Shown here piece after piece: positions 10,399-18,334 of a stretch of 64,000 nucleotides of DNA. How positions within the stretch are numbered: the first letter of the stretch is position 1; each line of letters starts with the position of its first letter. Below the pieces are notes generated by a model. The model was given only the letters and a program-made list of their open reading frames with translations, searched no databases and was not told where the DNA came from. The translations under genes and the position numbers were made by a program. Source of the DNA: Clostridia bacterium (GTDB lineage: Bacteria; Bacillota_A; Clostridia; Christensenellales; Aristaeellaceae); assembly GCA_017938645.1 (NCBI GenBank), contig JAGBBE010000188.1, positions 1 through 64,000 of the forward strand. The letters are read 5' to 3'.

Positions 10399-11217
10399 TT
10401 AGTTAAGGGCGGAAGCCAGCTCGGTGTGCTTGACCATCCACTCGTCGAACAGACCTTCTTCAATCGCAGGGGCAATGATCTCGTTGATCTTGGCAACCAG
10501 CGCATCCTCGCCCTTCTTCATGGCGATGCCCAGCTCTTCGATGGTAGCGGAGCCATCAGCGTAGGTCAGAGCAAAGCACTTCAGGCCGCCGTTAACAGCA
10601 ACCAAGTTCTCGGCCAGAGCGGTGTCGCACACGATGGCGCCCAGTTCGCCGTTCTTCAGAGCCAGAGCGGCATCGGTAAGGAACTTGTACTGCTGAGCGG
10701 AAGCGCCGGTACCGGCCAGAACGCCCATCATGCATTCATCGCTGACGAGGAAGTCGCCGGTGGTGCCCAGATGGACGCCGATACCCATGCCCGCCAGATC
10801 TTCGATGGTCTTGACGTTTTCGTTGTCCTCAGGCACGATGATATACTGCTGGGCAACGGTGTAAGGAATGCTGAAAGCGATGGTTTCCTTGCGCTCTTCG
10901 GTGATGGTCATCGCAGACAGGGACATGTCGGCTTCGTCGTTCATCAGGTAGGTGGAGATGGAGTCGAACGCCACGTTGATGATCTCGAGCTCAACGCCCA
11001 GCTTCTCGGCAATATACTTGGCCATTTCGATATCGGAACCGGTTACTTCGCCGTTAGCGCCGATGTATTCAAAGGGAGCCCATGCAGCGTCGGTTGCAAC
11101 AACCAGCTTGCCGGCATCGAGGATTTCCTTCAGCTTGCCGGTCGCTTCCTCAGCGCAGGCAAAGGCAGACATCATGCACATCATAACAGCCAGAACAATC
11201 GCGAAAATTTTCTTCAT
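10399..11217 (-). CDS. Polar amino acid ABC transporter, substrate-binding protein
   Basis: Extracellular family 3 solute-binding protein, 272 residues. Residues 1-22 form a signal peptide ending in AFACAEE; the cysteine is not in a convincing lipobox (alanine at -3), so either a signal-peptidase I product or a weak lipoprotein is possible. The mature part shows the family pattern KLVVATDAAWAPFEYIG, GSDIEMAKYIAEKLG and DMSLSAMTITEERKE, which carries the carboxylate-binding arginine. It is the first gene of the operon, behind GAAGGAGG and a strong promoter with an ArgR-like operator, supporting arginine or an arginine derivative as ligand. Confidence 0.94.
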   Translation of the reverse strand: MKKIFAIVLAVMMCMMSAFACAEEATGKLKEILDAGKLVVATDAAWAPFEYIGANGEVTGSDIEMAKYIAEKLGVELEIINVAFDSISTYLMNDEADMSLSAMTITEERKETIAFSIPYTVAQQYIIVPEDNENVKTIEDLAGMGIGVHLGTTGDFLVSDECMMGVLAGTGASAQQYKFLTDAALALKNGELGAIVCDTALAENLVAVNGGLKCFALTYADGSATIEELGIAMKKGEDALVAKINEIIAPAIEEGLFDEWMVKHTELASALN

Positions 11218-11248
11218 AGTGGGATAACCTCCTTCAAAGTCTTCGTTT

Positions 11249-11287
11249 GAATAAATATACTATACACTACGTATATTTATTCGTCAA
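11249..11287 (-). promoter_or_regulatory. Promoter of the amino-acid ABC/DDAH operon with ArgR-like twin half-site operator
   Basis: On the minus strand TTGACG (11287-11282), a 17-base spacer and TATAGT (11264-11259) form a near-consensus promoter. It is covered by a perfect 12-bp inverted repeat, arms 11249-11260 and 11271-11282. Each arm with one flanking base resembles an ARG box (consensus TGAATAATTATTCA; left box TGAATAAATATACT, 11 of 14 by eye). The two box centres are about 22 bases apart, close to the two-turn spacing of ArgR operator pairs. Repression by ArgR when arginine is plentiful is inferred. Confidence 0.7.
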
Positions 11288-11401
11288 GCAAAATTTTTGA
11301 ATTCCAAAAATCTTATTCAATACGACTATTGAGGTAAAATTTATCTGTGCATTCAGTACAAAGAAATAGTGTCCGAAGACGCTTTATGCATGGATTATGC
11401 A

Positions 11402-12010
11402 TCAAAATACAGAACTTCTAAGCCGAATGTTTGATTTGCAGCTCCTTGGCAAGATTCGTTTTCTGACCCAGTAGTCGCCATATGCCGTTCCATCGTCACC
11501 AATAATCGGACCGTCAGCAGGGACGAATCCAGCCGATGCAAGAGCGATTCGTCTGCTGACCGCCTGCGGAATCGCCTTCGTCCAGATGGACGTGCAGTCA
11601 AAAAGATCATAGGCAGAAGGAAGGATCAGGCTGAGAATTTTCTCGATTTCCCGTGTATTTTCATAGTCGCTTCGAAGATCAAGCCTTAGCAGTCCAACGC
11701 TTTCCTCTTCCTCAGGATCACGGTTGAACAGCTCAATCGTTCCCACAGGCTCCTGTGTCCTGCAGTCTACGATGCTCCACCTGACAAAATACCTATTATT
11801 ATAGGAAAAGACCCAGAAACGAATCGCCTCGGCCATCCGTGCGGGCGTTGTGTAGTGAAAATCATCCCCATGACAGTTATCGCTGTTAAACAGCGGAACC
11901 GCCCTGACGTCTGAATAAACTTTCAAAAGCCCTTCGCAGTCATGATCATTCACCAGGCGTAGCAGATACCTTCCATCTGACAGTTCCGGACACTTCGCGT
12001 ATACATCCAT
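11402..12010 (-). CDS. GNAT-family acetyltransferase (RimJ/RimL-like), SOS-type promoter
   Basis: A 202-residue protein with the layout of RimJ/RimL-type N-acetyltransferases: YLLRLVNDHDCEGLL at the start, FVRWSIVDCRTQEPVGTIELF as the central strands, a leucine-rich acetyl-CoA region around GLLRLDLRSDY, and a C-terminal ALASAGFVPADG. The Q/RxxGxG/A motif is degenerate, so confidence in activity is modest. The start MDVYAKC follows AGGAGG with 8-base spacing; an upstream in-frame ATG lies inside the promoter. That promoter contains a perfect LexA box, so expression during DNA damage is predicted. Target molecule unknown. Confidence 0.8.
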   Translation of the reverse strand: MDVYAKCPELSDGRYLLRLVNDHDCEGLLKVYSDVRAVPLFNSDNCHGDDFHYTTPARMAEAIRFWVFSYNNRYFVRWSIVDCRTQEPVGTIELFNRDPEEEESVGLLRLDLRSDYENTREIEKILSLILPSAYDLFDCTSIWTKAIPQAVSRRIALASAGFVPADGPIIGDDGTAYGDYWVRKRILPRSCKSNIRLRSSVF

Positions 12011-12041
12011 TCTGCATACCTCCTGACGAATTGATGATACT

Positions 12042-12070
12042 ATTATAGCGAACATACGTTCGCTTGTCAA
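12042..12070 (-). promoter_or_regulatory. Consensus sigma-A promoter with LexA (SOS) box
   Basis: Minus-strand TTGACA (12070-12065), 17-base spacer, TATAAT (12047-12042), all consensus. The spacer is almost entirely the palindrome AGCGAAC-GTAT-GTTCGCT (12047-12064), which contains CGAACATACGTTCG on the plus strand, a full match to the Gram-positive LexA/DinR box CGAACRNRYGTTCG. Binding here would block RNA polymerase. It drives the GNAT gene at 11402-12010. Confidence 0.85.
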
Positions 12071-12096
12071 TGCTCGTCAAAAAAACTGCTTTTTCA

Positions 12097-12125
12097 TTGA
12101 CACCCGGGATAGGCGGTGCTATAAT
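12097..12125 (+). promoter_or_regulatory. Promoter of nagB
   Basis: TTGACA (12097-12102), 17-base spacer, TATAAT (12120-12125): a perfect consensus sigma-A promoter 80 bases before the nagB start. It diverges from the LexA-box promoter; their -35 elements are 26 bases apart, so LexA could also affect this side. No obvious second operator is visible. Confidence 0.85.
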
Positions 12126-12206
12126 TTTTAAACAGGATGTATTACGATCAAACCGTTATGCATCAAGCTTTCACAAATGCACATATCTTTTCAGGAGGGG
12201 TTTTCC

Positions 12207-12932
12207 ATGCAGATCCATGTTTTTGAAAATGCCGCTCAGGTTGGTCAGGCCGCCGCTACTCTGATTGCCGCTCAGGTAATCTCCAAGCCCGATTCCGTGC
12301 TGGGTCTGGCCACTGGCTCCACCCCCATCCCCACCTATCAGGAGCTGGCCCGTCTGAACAAGGCTGGCGTTGTGGATTTCTCCAAGGTTCGTTCCTTCAA
12401 CCTCGACGAGTACTGCAATCTGACCGTCGATCATGAGCAGAGCTACCATAGCTTCATGAAGGAAAACCTCTTCGACCACATCAACATCGACATCAACAAC
12501 ACCCGCGTGCCGGACGGCAACGCTGCTGATCCTGTGGAAGAAGGCGTGAACTATGACGCCGCCATCGTCGCCGCCGGCGGCATCGACATCCAGATCCTCG
12601 GCATCGGCCGCAACGGCCACATCGGCTTCAACGAGCCCGGCGACCACTTCGTGTACGGCTGCCACGTGGTTGAACTCACCCAGAGCACCATCGAAGCCAA
12701 CCGCCGCTTCTTCGAGAGCGAAGCCGACGTTCCGCGCAAGGCCATCAGCCTCGGCGTTGGCAGCATCATCAATGCCCGCAAGATTCTGCTTCTGGCCACC
12801 GGCGCCGACAAGGCCGACGCCATCTACGCCTCTGTGAAGGGCGACATCGATCCCCAGTGCCAGGCCAGCATTCTGCGCGGTCATCCCGACGTCATCTTCC
12901 TGCTTGACAAGGCTGCTGCCAGCAAGCTGTAA
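12207..12932 (+). CDS. nagB: Glucosamine-6-phosphate deaminase
   Basis: Converts glucosamine-6-phosphate to fructose-6-phosphate plus ammonia, the exit of amino-sugar catabolism into glycolysis. The 241-residue protein shows LGLATGSTPIPTYQEL (phosphate loop), FNLDEYCNL with the catalytic aspartate, and GIGRNGHIGFNEPGD with the active-site histidine region. The start ATG at 12207 follows AGGAGGGG; an in-frame ATG 30 bases earlier lacks a ribosome site. It has its own strong promoter and terminator. The NagA deacetylase that normally precedes it in the pathway is not in the window. Confidence 0.97.
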   Translation: MQIHVFENAAQVGQAAATLIAAQVISKPDSVLGLATGSTPIPTYQELARLNKAGVVDFSKVRSFNLDEYCNLTVDHEQSYHSFMKENLFDHINIDINNTRVPDGNAADPVEEGVNYDAAIVAAGGIDIQILGIGRNGHIGFNEPGDHFVYGCHVVELTQSTIEANRRFFESEADVPRKAISLGVGSIINARKILLLATGADKADAIYASVKGDIDPQCQASILRGHPDVIFLLDKAAASKL

Positions 12933-12941
12933 TGACCCATC

Positions 12942-12971
12942 ATCCCGTCCGAAACCGGACGGGATTTTTTT
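12942..12971 (+). terminator. Rho-independent terminator of nagB
   Basis: A 10-bp perfect GC-rich stem (12942-12951 and 12956-12965), four-base loop and seven T, starting 9 bases after the nagB stop. Confidence 0.93.
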
Positions 12972-13023
12972 GAAATCCTCTTTGAACAATTTCGTTTTTG
13001 TTCTTTTTTCTTACGAACTAGTC

Positions 13024-13052
13024 TTGCTCGCCGTGGCAAAATGTGTTATAAT
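13024..13052 (+). promoter_or_regulatory. Promoter of the isomerase-kinase operon
   Basis: TTGCTC (13024-13029), 17-base spacer, TATAAT (13047-13052), 46 bases before the start of the isomerase-like gene. It shows that this group is transcribed separately from nagB. Confidence 0.75.
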
Positions 13053-13098
13053 GTCATCATCCATGGTATCTTATTATTTAGGAAAGAGGAGATACGTC

Positions 13099-14526
13099 AT
13101 GATCACACAGCTTCGCAAGCCGAAAATGGGTCTTCTGCTTCTTGCCCCTGAACGTTTTGTTCCCCTGGGCGTTGGTACCAAGCGCGGTTCTTATCTGGAG
13201 CGCAAGCAGGATGAAGCCGCATGGATGAAGCGCGACTGCGAAACCATCGCCGACGTCAGCTTCCCCGGCATCGTTTTCAACACCGAAGACGCCAAGCGCG
13301 CGGTGGATCTGTTCACCCACGACAAGGTAGACTTCGTTTTGGCCATCTATCTCAGCTGGGCTGAGGACTACGCCTGGATCCGTTTCCTGCGCGATATGCC
13401 TCCGGTTCCGGTTCTGTTCGCCCACCGCATGCGCGATGAAATCAACCTCAGCGATACCCACGATGACGACGAGTTCACCGAGTATCTGTGCTGCGGCGGA
13501 CTGGTTGGCGCTCAGGAAGCCAGCGGCGACAACGTGCAGTACAACCGTCCCATGTTCGAAACCTATCTGGGCACCTGGAGCGAGATCATGGTGCGCGCGA
13601 CCACCTTTGGCAACGCCGCCCGTGCCCGCGCCATCCTGCGCGATTCCAAGGTAGGTCTGCTGGCCTGCTACAATGAGGCCATGTGGTCCACCTATGTGCA
13701 TCCCTACGACGTCTTCCGCAAGGTCGGCCCTGAGCTGCACTTCCTCTCCATCGCTGAACTGTGCGATGAAATCGACCTCATCCCGCGCGAAGAGGCCGAG
13801 GCCATGATGAACGACATCGGTTCCCGCTATCCCGTGAAGCCCGATGTCGATCCCGAAAAATTCCTTGCCAGCGTTCACGCCACCATGGCAATGGAGCGCA
13901 TGGCCAAGAAGCACAACATCGACCTGCTGGTTCTTAACGACATCGATACGATGCTCTTCAAGAAGGTCGGTCTGCGTCCCGGCTTCTATCCCACCCCTGA
14001 GTGCGGTGATCTGGTAATCGTTCCCGAAGGCGACCTGGGCGGCGGCATCGCTACCTTCGTGCTGCGTCTGCTCTCCGGCGGCGTGGTCAACTTTATCGAG
14101 CCCTTCCACATTGACCTGCCCAACGAGAACTTCGCTGCCGGTCATGCGGGCCCCAACGACTACACTGACGAAGGCAAGACCATCGTCAGCCGCGACGTGC
14201 GCTTCGCCAAGAGCCAGTGGAAGCATGCAGGCGCTCCCTTTGCCTGGCACGTGTTCCCCGAAGGCCGCAAGACCATGCTGCACTGCTCTCAGCACAACGG
14301 CCAGTTCCTCATGGCCGCTACCCTGCTTGACTGCCTGCCCTGCGAGCCCTTCCTGGCCACCTACAGCCACGGCCTGTTCCGTCCTGTGGGCCAGACCGCT
14401 CCGGAGCTGTTCACCAAGCTGCTCAAGATCGGCGTAACCCAGCACTACGGCCTGTGCTCCGGCGACCAGCTGGCCGCTCTGAAGGACCTTGCCATGATGC
14501 TCGGCTTCGACTATCACGAGGTGTAA
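13099..14526 (+). CDS. L-fucose/L-arabinose isomerase-like sugar isomerase family protein
   Basis: A 475-residue cytosolic protein with the fold pattern of the FucI/AraA family: an N-terminal domain with FPGIVFNTEDAKRAVDLF and VDFVLAIYLSWAED, a middle domain with ARAILRDSKVGLLACY, and a C-terminal part with PTPECGDLVIVPEGDLGG and HVFPEGRKTMLH. FucI/AraA use glutamate, aspartate and histidine to bind Mn2+; acidic and histidine residues are present in comparable places, but I cannot align them reliably. The start MITQLRK follows AAGAGGAG. It lies 40 bases ahead of a phosphomannose-isomerase-like gene and a ROK kinase, suggesting a short sugar pathway. Substrate unknown. Confidence 0.75.
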   Translation: MITQLRKPKMGLLLLAPERFVPLGVGTKRGSYLERKQDEAAWMKRDCETIADVSFPGIVFNTEDAKRAVDLFTHDKVDFVLAIYLSWAEDYAWIRFLRDMPPVPVLFAHRMRDEINLSDTHDDDEFTEYLCCGGLVGAQEASGDNVQYNRPMFETYLGTWSEIMVRATTFGNAARARAILRDSKVGLLACYNEAMWSTYVHPYDVFRKVGPELHFLSIAELCDEIDLIPREEAEAMMNDIGSRYPVKPDVDPEKFLASVHATMAMERMAKKHNIDLLVLNDIDTMLFKKVGLRPGFYPTPECGDLVIVPEGDLGGGIATFVLRLLSGGVVNFIEPFHIDLPNENFAAGHAGPNDYTDEGKTIVSRDVRFAKSQWKHAGAPFAWHVFPEGRKTMLHCSQHNGQFLMAATLLDCLPCEPFLATYSHGLFRPVGQTAPELFTKLLKIGVTQHYGLCSGDQLAALKDLAMMLGFDYHEV

Positions 14527-14566
14527 TTTCTCTTCATTTTATCGAATACAGAAAGGATGCATTCCC

Positions 14567-16381
14567 ATGAGTTTCATGTTCCATCCCTACCCCTATAAGG
14601 ATCCCAACGCTGTCAATCCCGTCAAGTTCCCCGGCGGCAAGGACGTTGTGGAAGGCGCTCTGCCCGTAGCCAAGAAGATTGCTTCTCTTTACAAGAACGG
14701 CGCGAAGCGCGTCGCCATCGACGGCTATGCCGGCACCGAGTTTGAGACCATCATCCAGCTGTGCGATGGCCAGATCCGTCCTCTGGGCGTGAAGGTCATC
14801 CGCACCGAAACCCTGCTCAAGACCCCCGAAGCCATCCGCGAGCTGCTGGCTCCCTCCCTTAGCGAGGACCGCACCCTTGACCCCGTGCTGCTTTACGGCG
14901 TTCGCATCGAGCGTACCTACGAAGACCTGTTTGACGCCGAGAAGGTAGCCGCTCTGGCCGAAACCCTCAAGGGCGATGAGCTGGTTCTGGTCGTTGGCCG
15001 CGGCGCGCTGTGCAAGAGCCTGAGCGCCCTGTACGACGAGCGCATCTGGGCTGACATCACCCCCCGCACCGCCGCTCTGAACTACAAGTACGGCAAGGCC
15101 CACAACTTCGGTGAGACCGAGGCTTTCCCCTTCAACGCCATGATGCGCCGCAACTACTATGTGGACTTCGAACTGGCCGTTGAGCTTCGCTGGAGCCTCA
15201 TCCGCGAGGGCGCTCTGACCTGGTACATCAGTGCTGATGATCCCACCCACATGAGCATGCTGCCCTACGAGAACCTGTGCGCTCTGTTTGACGAGCTGCG
15301 TACCCGTCCGTTCCGCTGCCGTCCTGTGTACCTCGAGGGCGTCTGGGGCGGCTGGTACATCCATCGTCTGCGCAACCTGCCCAAGGAAATGCGCAACTGT
15401 GCCTGGGTGTTCGACATGATCCCCATGGAAGTTTCCCTGGCTGCTACCTGGGAAGGCCACGAGCTGGAAGTTCCCTTCTTCACCTTCGTCATGCAGCAGG
15501 CTGACAAGCTGCTGGGCAAGCCCTGCTACGATACCTTCGGCGGCTACTTCCCCATCCGCTTCAACTACGACGATACCTTCCACTCCTCCGGCAACATGTC
15601 CATCCAGTGCCATCCCCATGCTGACTGGGTTGTGAACAACCACGGCGAGCTGGGTCGTCAGGACGAGAGCTACTACGTATGCGTTGCCGGTCAGAACGCC
15701 TGCACCTACCTCGGCTTCAAGGAGGAAGGCTCCTGCGAGGCTTTCTTCGAGGCTGCTGAAAAGGCTCAGGAAACCGGCGAGCTGATCGACTACAAGAAGT
15801 ACGTCAACTCCGTGCCCTCCATTCCCGGCACTCAGGTCATGATTCCCGCCGGCACCATCCACGCTTCCGGCCATAATCAGGTCATCCTTGAGATCGGCTC
15901 CCTGACCGTGGGCTCCTACACCTACAAGCTGTATGACTACCAGCGCACCGATCCTCAGACCGGTCTGCCCCGTCCCATCCACCTGGCTGCCGGCCGCAAG
16001 GTTATCCGCGGCGAGCGCACCTCTGAGTGGGTTGCCGAGAACCTCGTCAACCACGGCGGCGTGAAACGTCAGGGTGAGGACTGGAAGGAAGTCACCGTTG
16101 GCGAGCACGATCTGCTCTACTTCGCTCTGCAGACCGAAACCTTCACCCACACCATCGAGGACAACACCGTGGACCGCTTCCACGTGCTGGCTCTGACTGA
16201 GGGCGAGAAGGTTCGCATCGAGTGCATTGCTGATCCCAGCCGCTGCTTCGTGGCCAACTATCTTGACGTGATCGTTGTTCCCGCTGACTTCGGCGCCTAC
16301 CGCATCGTTAACCTCGGCGAAGGTGACGTGACTGTTCACAAGACCTGCCTGAAGGAAGGCTTTGAAGCATGTGCGAAGTAA
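14567..16381 (+). CDS. Class I mannose-6-phosphate isomerase-like protein with large N-terminal extension
   Basis: A 604-residue cupin-type aldose-ketose isomerase. The metal ligands of class I phosphomannose isomerases are in place: SIQCHPHADW (Q and H, about residues 344-353), the glutamate in RQDESYYV and the histidine in IPAGTIHASG (about 425). The canonical enzyme is about 300-390 residues; here roughly 330 residues come first, including a segment with ALPVAKKIASLYKNGAKRVA and DGYAGTEFETI that recalls a nucleotide- or sugar-phosphate-binding fold but has no clean P-loop. The start follows AGAAAGGATGC. It overlaps the ROK kinase gene by 13 bases, so an isomerase-kinase pair is likely. Actual substrate is not evident. 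Confidence 0.82.
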   Translation: MSFMFHPYPYKDPNAVNPVKFPGGKDVVEGALPVAKKIASLYKNGAKRVAIDGYAGTEFETIIQLCDGQIRPLGVKVIRTETLLKTPEAIRELLAPSLSEDRTLDPVLLYGVRIERTYEDLFDAEKVAALAETLKGDELVLVVGRGALCKSLSALYDERIWADITPRTAALNYKYGKAHNFGETEAFPFNAMMRRNYYVDFELAVELRWSLIREGALTWYISADDPTHMSMLPYENLCALFDELRTRPFRCRPVYLEGVWGGWYIHRLRNLPKEMRNCAWVFDMIPMEVSLAATWEGHELEVPFFTFVMQQADKLLGKPCYDTFGGYFPIRFNYDDTFHSSGNMSIQCHPHADWVVNNHGELGRQDESYYVCVAGQNACTYLGFKEEGSCEAFFEAAEKAQETGELIDYKKYVNSVPSIPGTQVMIPAGTIHASGHNQVILEIGSLTVGSYTYKLYDYQRTDPQTGLPRPIHLAAGRKVIRGERTSEWVAENLVNHGGVKRQGEDWKEVTVGEHDLLYFALQTETFTHTIEDNTVDRFHVLALTEGEKVRIECIADPSRCFVANYLDVIVVPADFGAYRIVNLGEGDVTVHKTCLKEGFEACAK

Positions 16382-17220
16382 TTCTTGCGCTTGACTGCGG
16401 AGGCTCCAGCATCAAAGCTGCCGTCATCCGCGATAAAGAGATTCTGGAAACCCGGCTGTTCGCCTTCCCCGGCGACAGCCGGGAGGATCTCCTGGGTACC
16501 TTCCGCGCTGCCGCTGAATGGGGCAAGAGCTGGAATGCAACCCGTATCGGCGCCGCCTGCCCCGGTCCTTTCGACTTCAAGGCCGGCGAGAGCCGCATGG
16601 TTCACAAGTGGCAGGCCATCAAGGACGTTGCTCTTGCGCCCGTTCTCAACGAAGTGCTGCCCGGCGCTCCTGTTCGCTTCCTGCACGACGCGACTGCCTA
16701 CATGCTGGGCGAAGCATGGGACGGAGCCGCAGAAAAGATGCAGAGCCCTGTTGGCGTCATGCTTGGCACCGGCTTTGGCTATGCGCTGACGCAGGACCGC
16801 AAGGTTCTCCTCAATCCTACCGGCGGCCCCGCCGTAAGCATGTGGAACAAGCCCTTCAAGGGCGGCATCGTGGAGGACTATGTAAGCACCCGTGCCATCC
16901 GCAAACGCTACACCGACCTGACCGGCAAAGAAATCGAAGTGCGTGAAATCGCTGATCTGGCTCACGCCGGCGATGAAACCGCCATCCGCGTGTTTGCAGA
17001 AACCGGCGAATTATTCGCTGAGATTCTTTCCACCTATATGCCCGAGTGGGTCGACGGCGTGGTTCTGGGCGGACGTATTGCGCTCTCCGCTGATCTTCTG
17101 CTGCCCTATGTCAAGCTGAACGTTCCCGTCATTCCCGCCGCCCATGTGGACGACGCTGCTGTGCGCGGCATTGCTGCCTACTGTCAGAACGATCCCGAAC
17201 AGCTCGTAAGGGAGGCCTGA
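16369..17220 (+). CDS. ROK-family sugar kinase
   Basis: Likely phosphorylates a hexose or amino sugar with ATP. The 283-residue protein has the ASKHA phosphate loop LALDCGGSSIKAAVI, the conserved GAACPGPFDF, the catalytic aspartate in FLHDATAYMLGE (usually NDANAAALGE) and VMLGTGFGYAL for the second phosphate loop. The cysteine-rich zinc motif of typical ROK kinases is absent, so this is a divergent member. It overlaps the isomerase gene by 13 bases and ends 2 bases before the RpiR regulator, placing it in a tight sugar operon. Candidates include GlcNAc, ManNAc, MurNAc or the product of the neighbouring isomerases. Confidence 0.85.
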   Translation: MCEVILALDCGGSSIKAAVIRDKEILETRLFAFPGDSREDLLGTFRAAAEWGKSWNATRIGAACPGPFDFKAGESRMVHKWQAIKDVALAPVLNEVLPGAPVRFLHDATAYMLGEAWDGAAEKMQSPVGVMLGTGFGYALTQDRKVLLNPTGGPAVSMWNKPFKGGIVEDYVSTRAIRKRYTDLTGKEIEVREIADLAHAGDETAIRVFAETGELFAEILSTYMPEWVDGVVLGGRIALSADLLLPYVKLNVPVIPAAHVDDAAVRGIAAYCQNDPEQLVREA

Positions 17221-17222
17221 AC

Positions 17223-18074
17223 ATGAGTACCTTCACCAAGCTGCGTGAAGGCACGTTCTCCGTCACCGAAAGGCGTATTGCGGATTACATTCTCAAAAAC
17301 GCCGAACGGATGTCTGAGATCACCATCTCTACCGTCGCCGATGAGTGCCACACCAGCAAATCCATGGTGGTTCAGCTTTGCAAAACCGCCGGTTTTTCCG
17401 GATACAAGGATCTGTGCAGCCAGCTTCTGGTGGAACAGGCCTTGAGCGGTCAGCGCAGCGGCATGGAGATGTATGAGGATATCCATCCCGGCTGTTCAGT
17501 CAAGCAGATTGCGCAGATCACCATCCGCGGCGAGATCCGCTCGCTTGAGGATACCGCCGAACTGATCGACTACGACGCGCTGGAGGAAGCGGTTCAGCTT
17601 CTCAGAAAAGCCGACCGTATTGTTCTCTTCGGAGCGGGCAACAGCGCAGTCATAGCGCTGGACATGCATTACAAGCTCAGCCGCATCGGTCTGCCGAGCC
17701 GTTTTTCCTCCGACCTGCATCTGCAGCTGATGGAAATCGCCTCCATGACCGAAGACAGTGTTGCCGTTGTCATCAGCTTCAATGGGCGTACGCGCGACAT
17801 GATCGAAGCCTGTGAGCTCGCACACGAACGCGGTTCGAAAATCATTTCGCTTACGCGCCACGGACGGAATCCTGTAGGCGAAATGAGCGATGTTGCTCTC
17901 CATGTTGCCAGCAACGAATCGCTCCAGCGCGCAGGTGCGATGTCCTCGCGCATGAGCACGATGAGCATGGTGGACGTGCTGTTCACCTGCCTCTCCAGCC
18001 AGATGGCTGACGAAATAGCTCCTGTGCTCAGCCGCAGCGCCGCTATCGCCAAGCGGAGAAGAAAATCCACTTAG
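17223..18074 (+). CDS. MurR/RpiR-family transcriptional regulator
   Basis: A 283-residue repressor-type protein. Residues 1-77 form the RpiR helix-turn-helix domain (ERRIADYILKNAERMSEIT, then ADECHTSKSMVVQLCKTAG), and residues about 110-240 form a SIS sugar-phosphate-binding domain (RIVLFGAGNSAVIALDMHYKL and VAVVISFNGRTRDMIEA). In Bacillus and E. coli, MurR of this family senses MurNAc-6-phosphate and controls murQ operons; the neighbouring namZ, murQ, anmK and nagZ genes make that role plausible here. It ends the upstream operon, right before a strong terminator. Confidence 0.9.
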   Translation: MSTFTKLREGTFSVTERRIADYILKNAERMSEITISTVADECHTSKSMVVQLCKTAGFSGYKDLCSQLLVEQALSGQRSGMEMYEDIHPGCSVKQIAQITIRGEIRSLEDTAELIDYDALEEAVQLLRKADRIVLFGAGNSAVIALDMHYKLSRIGLPSRFSSDLHLQLMEIASMTEDSVAVVISFNGRTRDMIEACELAHERGSKIISLTRHGRNPVGEMSDVALHVASNESLQRAGAMSSRMSTMSMVDVLFTCLSSQMADEIAPVLSRSAAIAKRRRKST

Positions 18075-18088
18075 TTTCCAATTTTATG

Positions 18089-18128
18089 CGCCGTTTTCTG
18101 TTGCCAAAGCAGAAAACGGCGTTTCTTT
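18089..18128 (+). terminator. Rho-independent terminator after the RpiR gene
   Basis: A perfect 12-bp stem (18089-18100 and 18110-18121), nine-base loop, then TTTCTTTT. Confidence 0.92.
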
Positions 18129-18246
18129 TCTCTTAGAGGAAAAGTCTTATCATTTCAGAATCTGGAAGAAGGTTTCCCAAAGGCTGCGTTTTTCTGTGAA
18201 CAAACAAAGAAATATCATCTCTATCCATAAAAAATTTCAAAGAAAG

Positions 18247-18276
18247 TTCCACATTTCATCAATAGTATAGTATAAT
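18247..18276 (+). promoter_or_regulatory. Putative promoter of the namZ-murQ-nagZ operon
   Basis: TATAAT at 18271-18276 in an AT-rich stretch, with TTCCAC at 18247-18252 as a weak -35 (18-base spacing). The start codon of namZ is 59 bases further. The remainder of the 260-base gap 18075-18334 holds the terminator and AT-rich DNA; no clear palindromic RpiR operator was seen. Confidence 0.55.
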
Positions 18277-18334
18277 CATTGCATCAGTCAGTTTTCTTTC
18301 CAAATCCATATAACGAAAGCGAGGTACCCATCCC

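Noticed and set aside
12904..13098. Upstream extension of the isomerase-like reading frame
   Set aside because: It crosses the nagB terminator and the isomerase promoter; the ATG at 13099 has a good ribosome site.
14534..16339. Minus-strand frame opposite the PMI-like gene
   Set aside because: Composition is typical of a reverse-complement shadow (rich in V, H, G) and no domain is visible.
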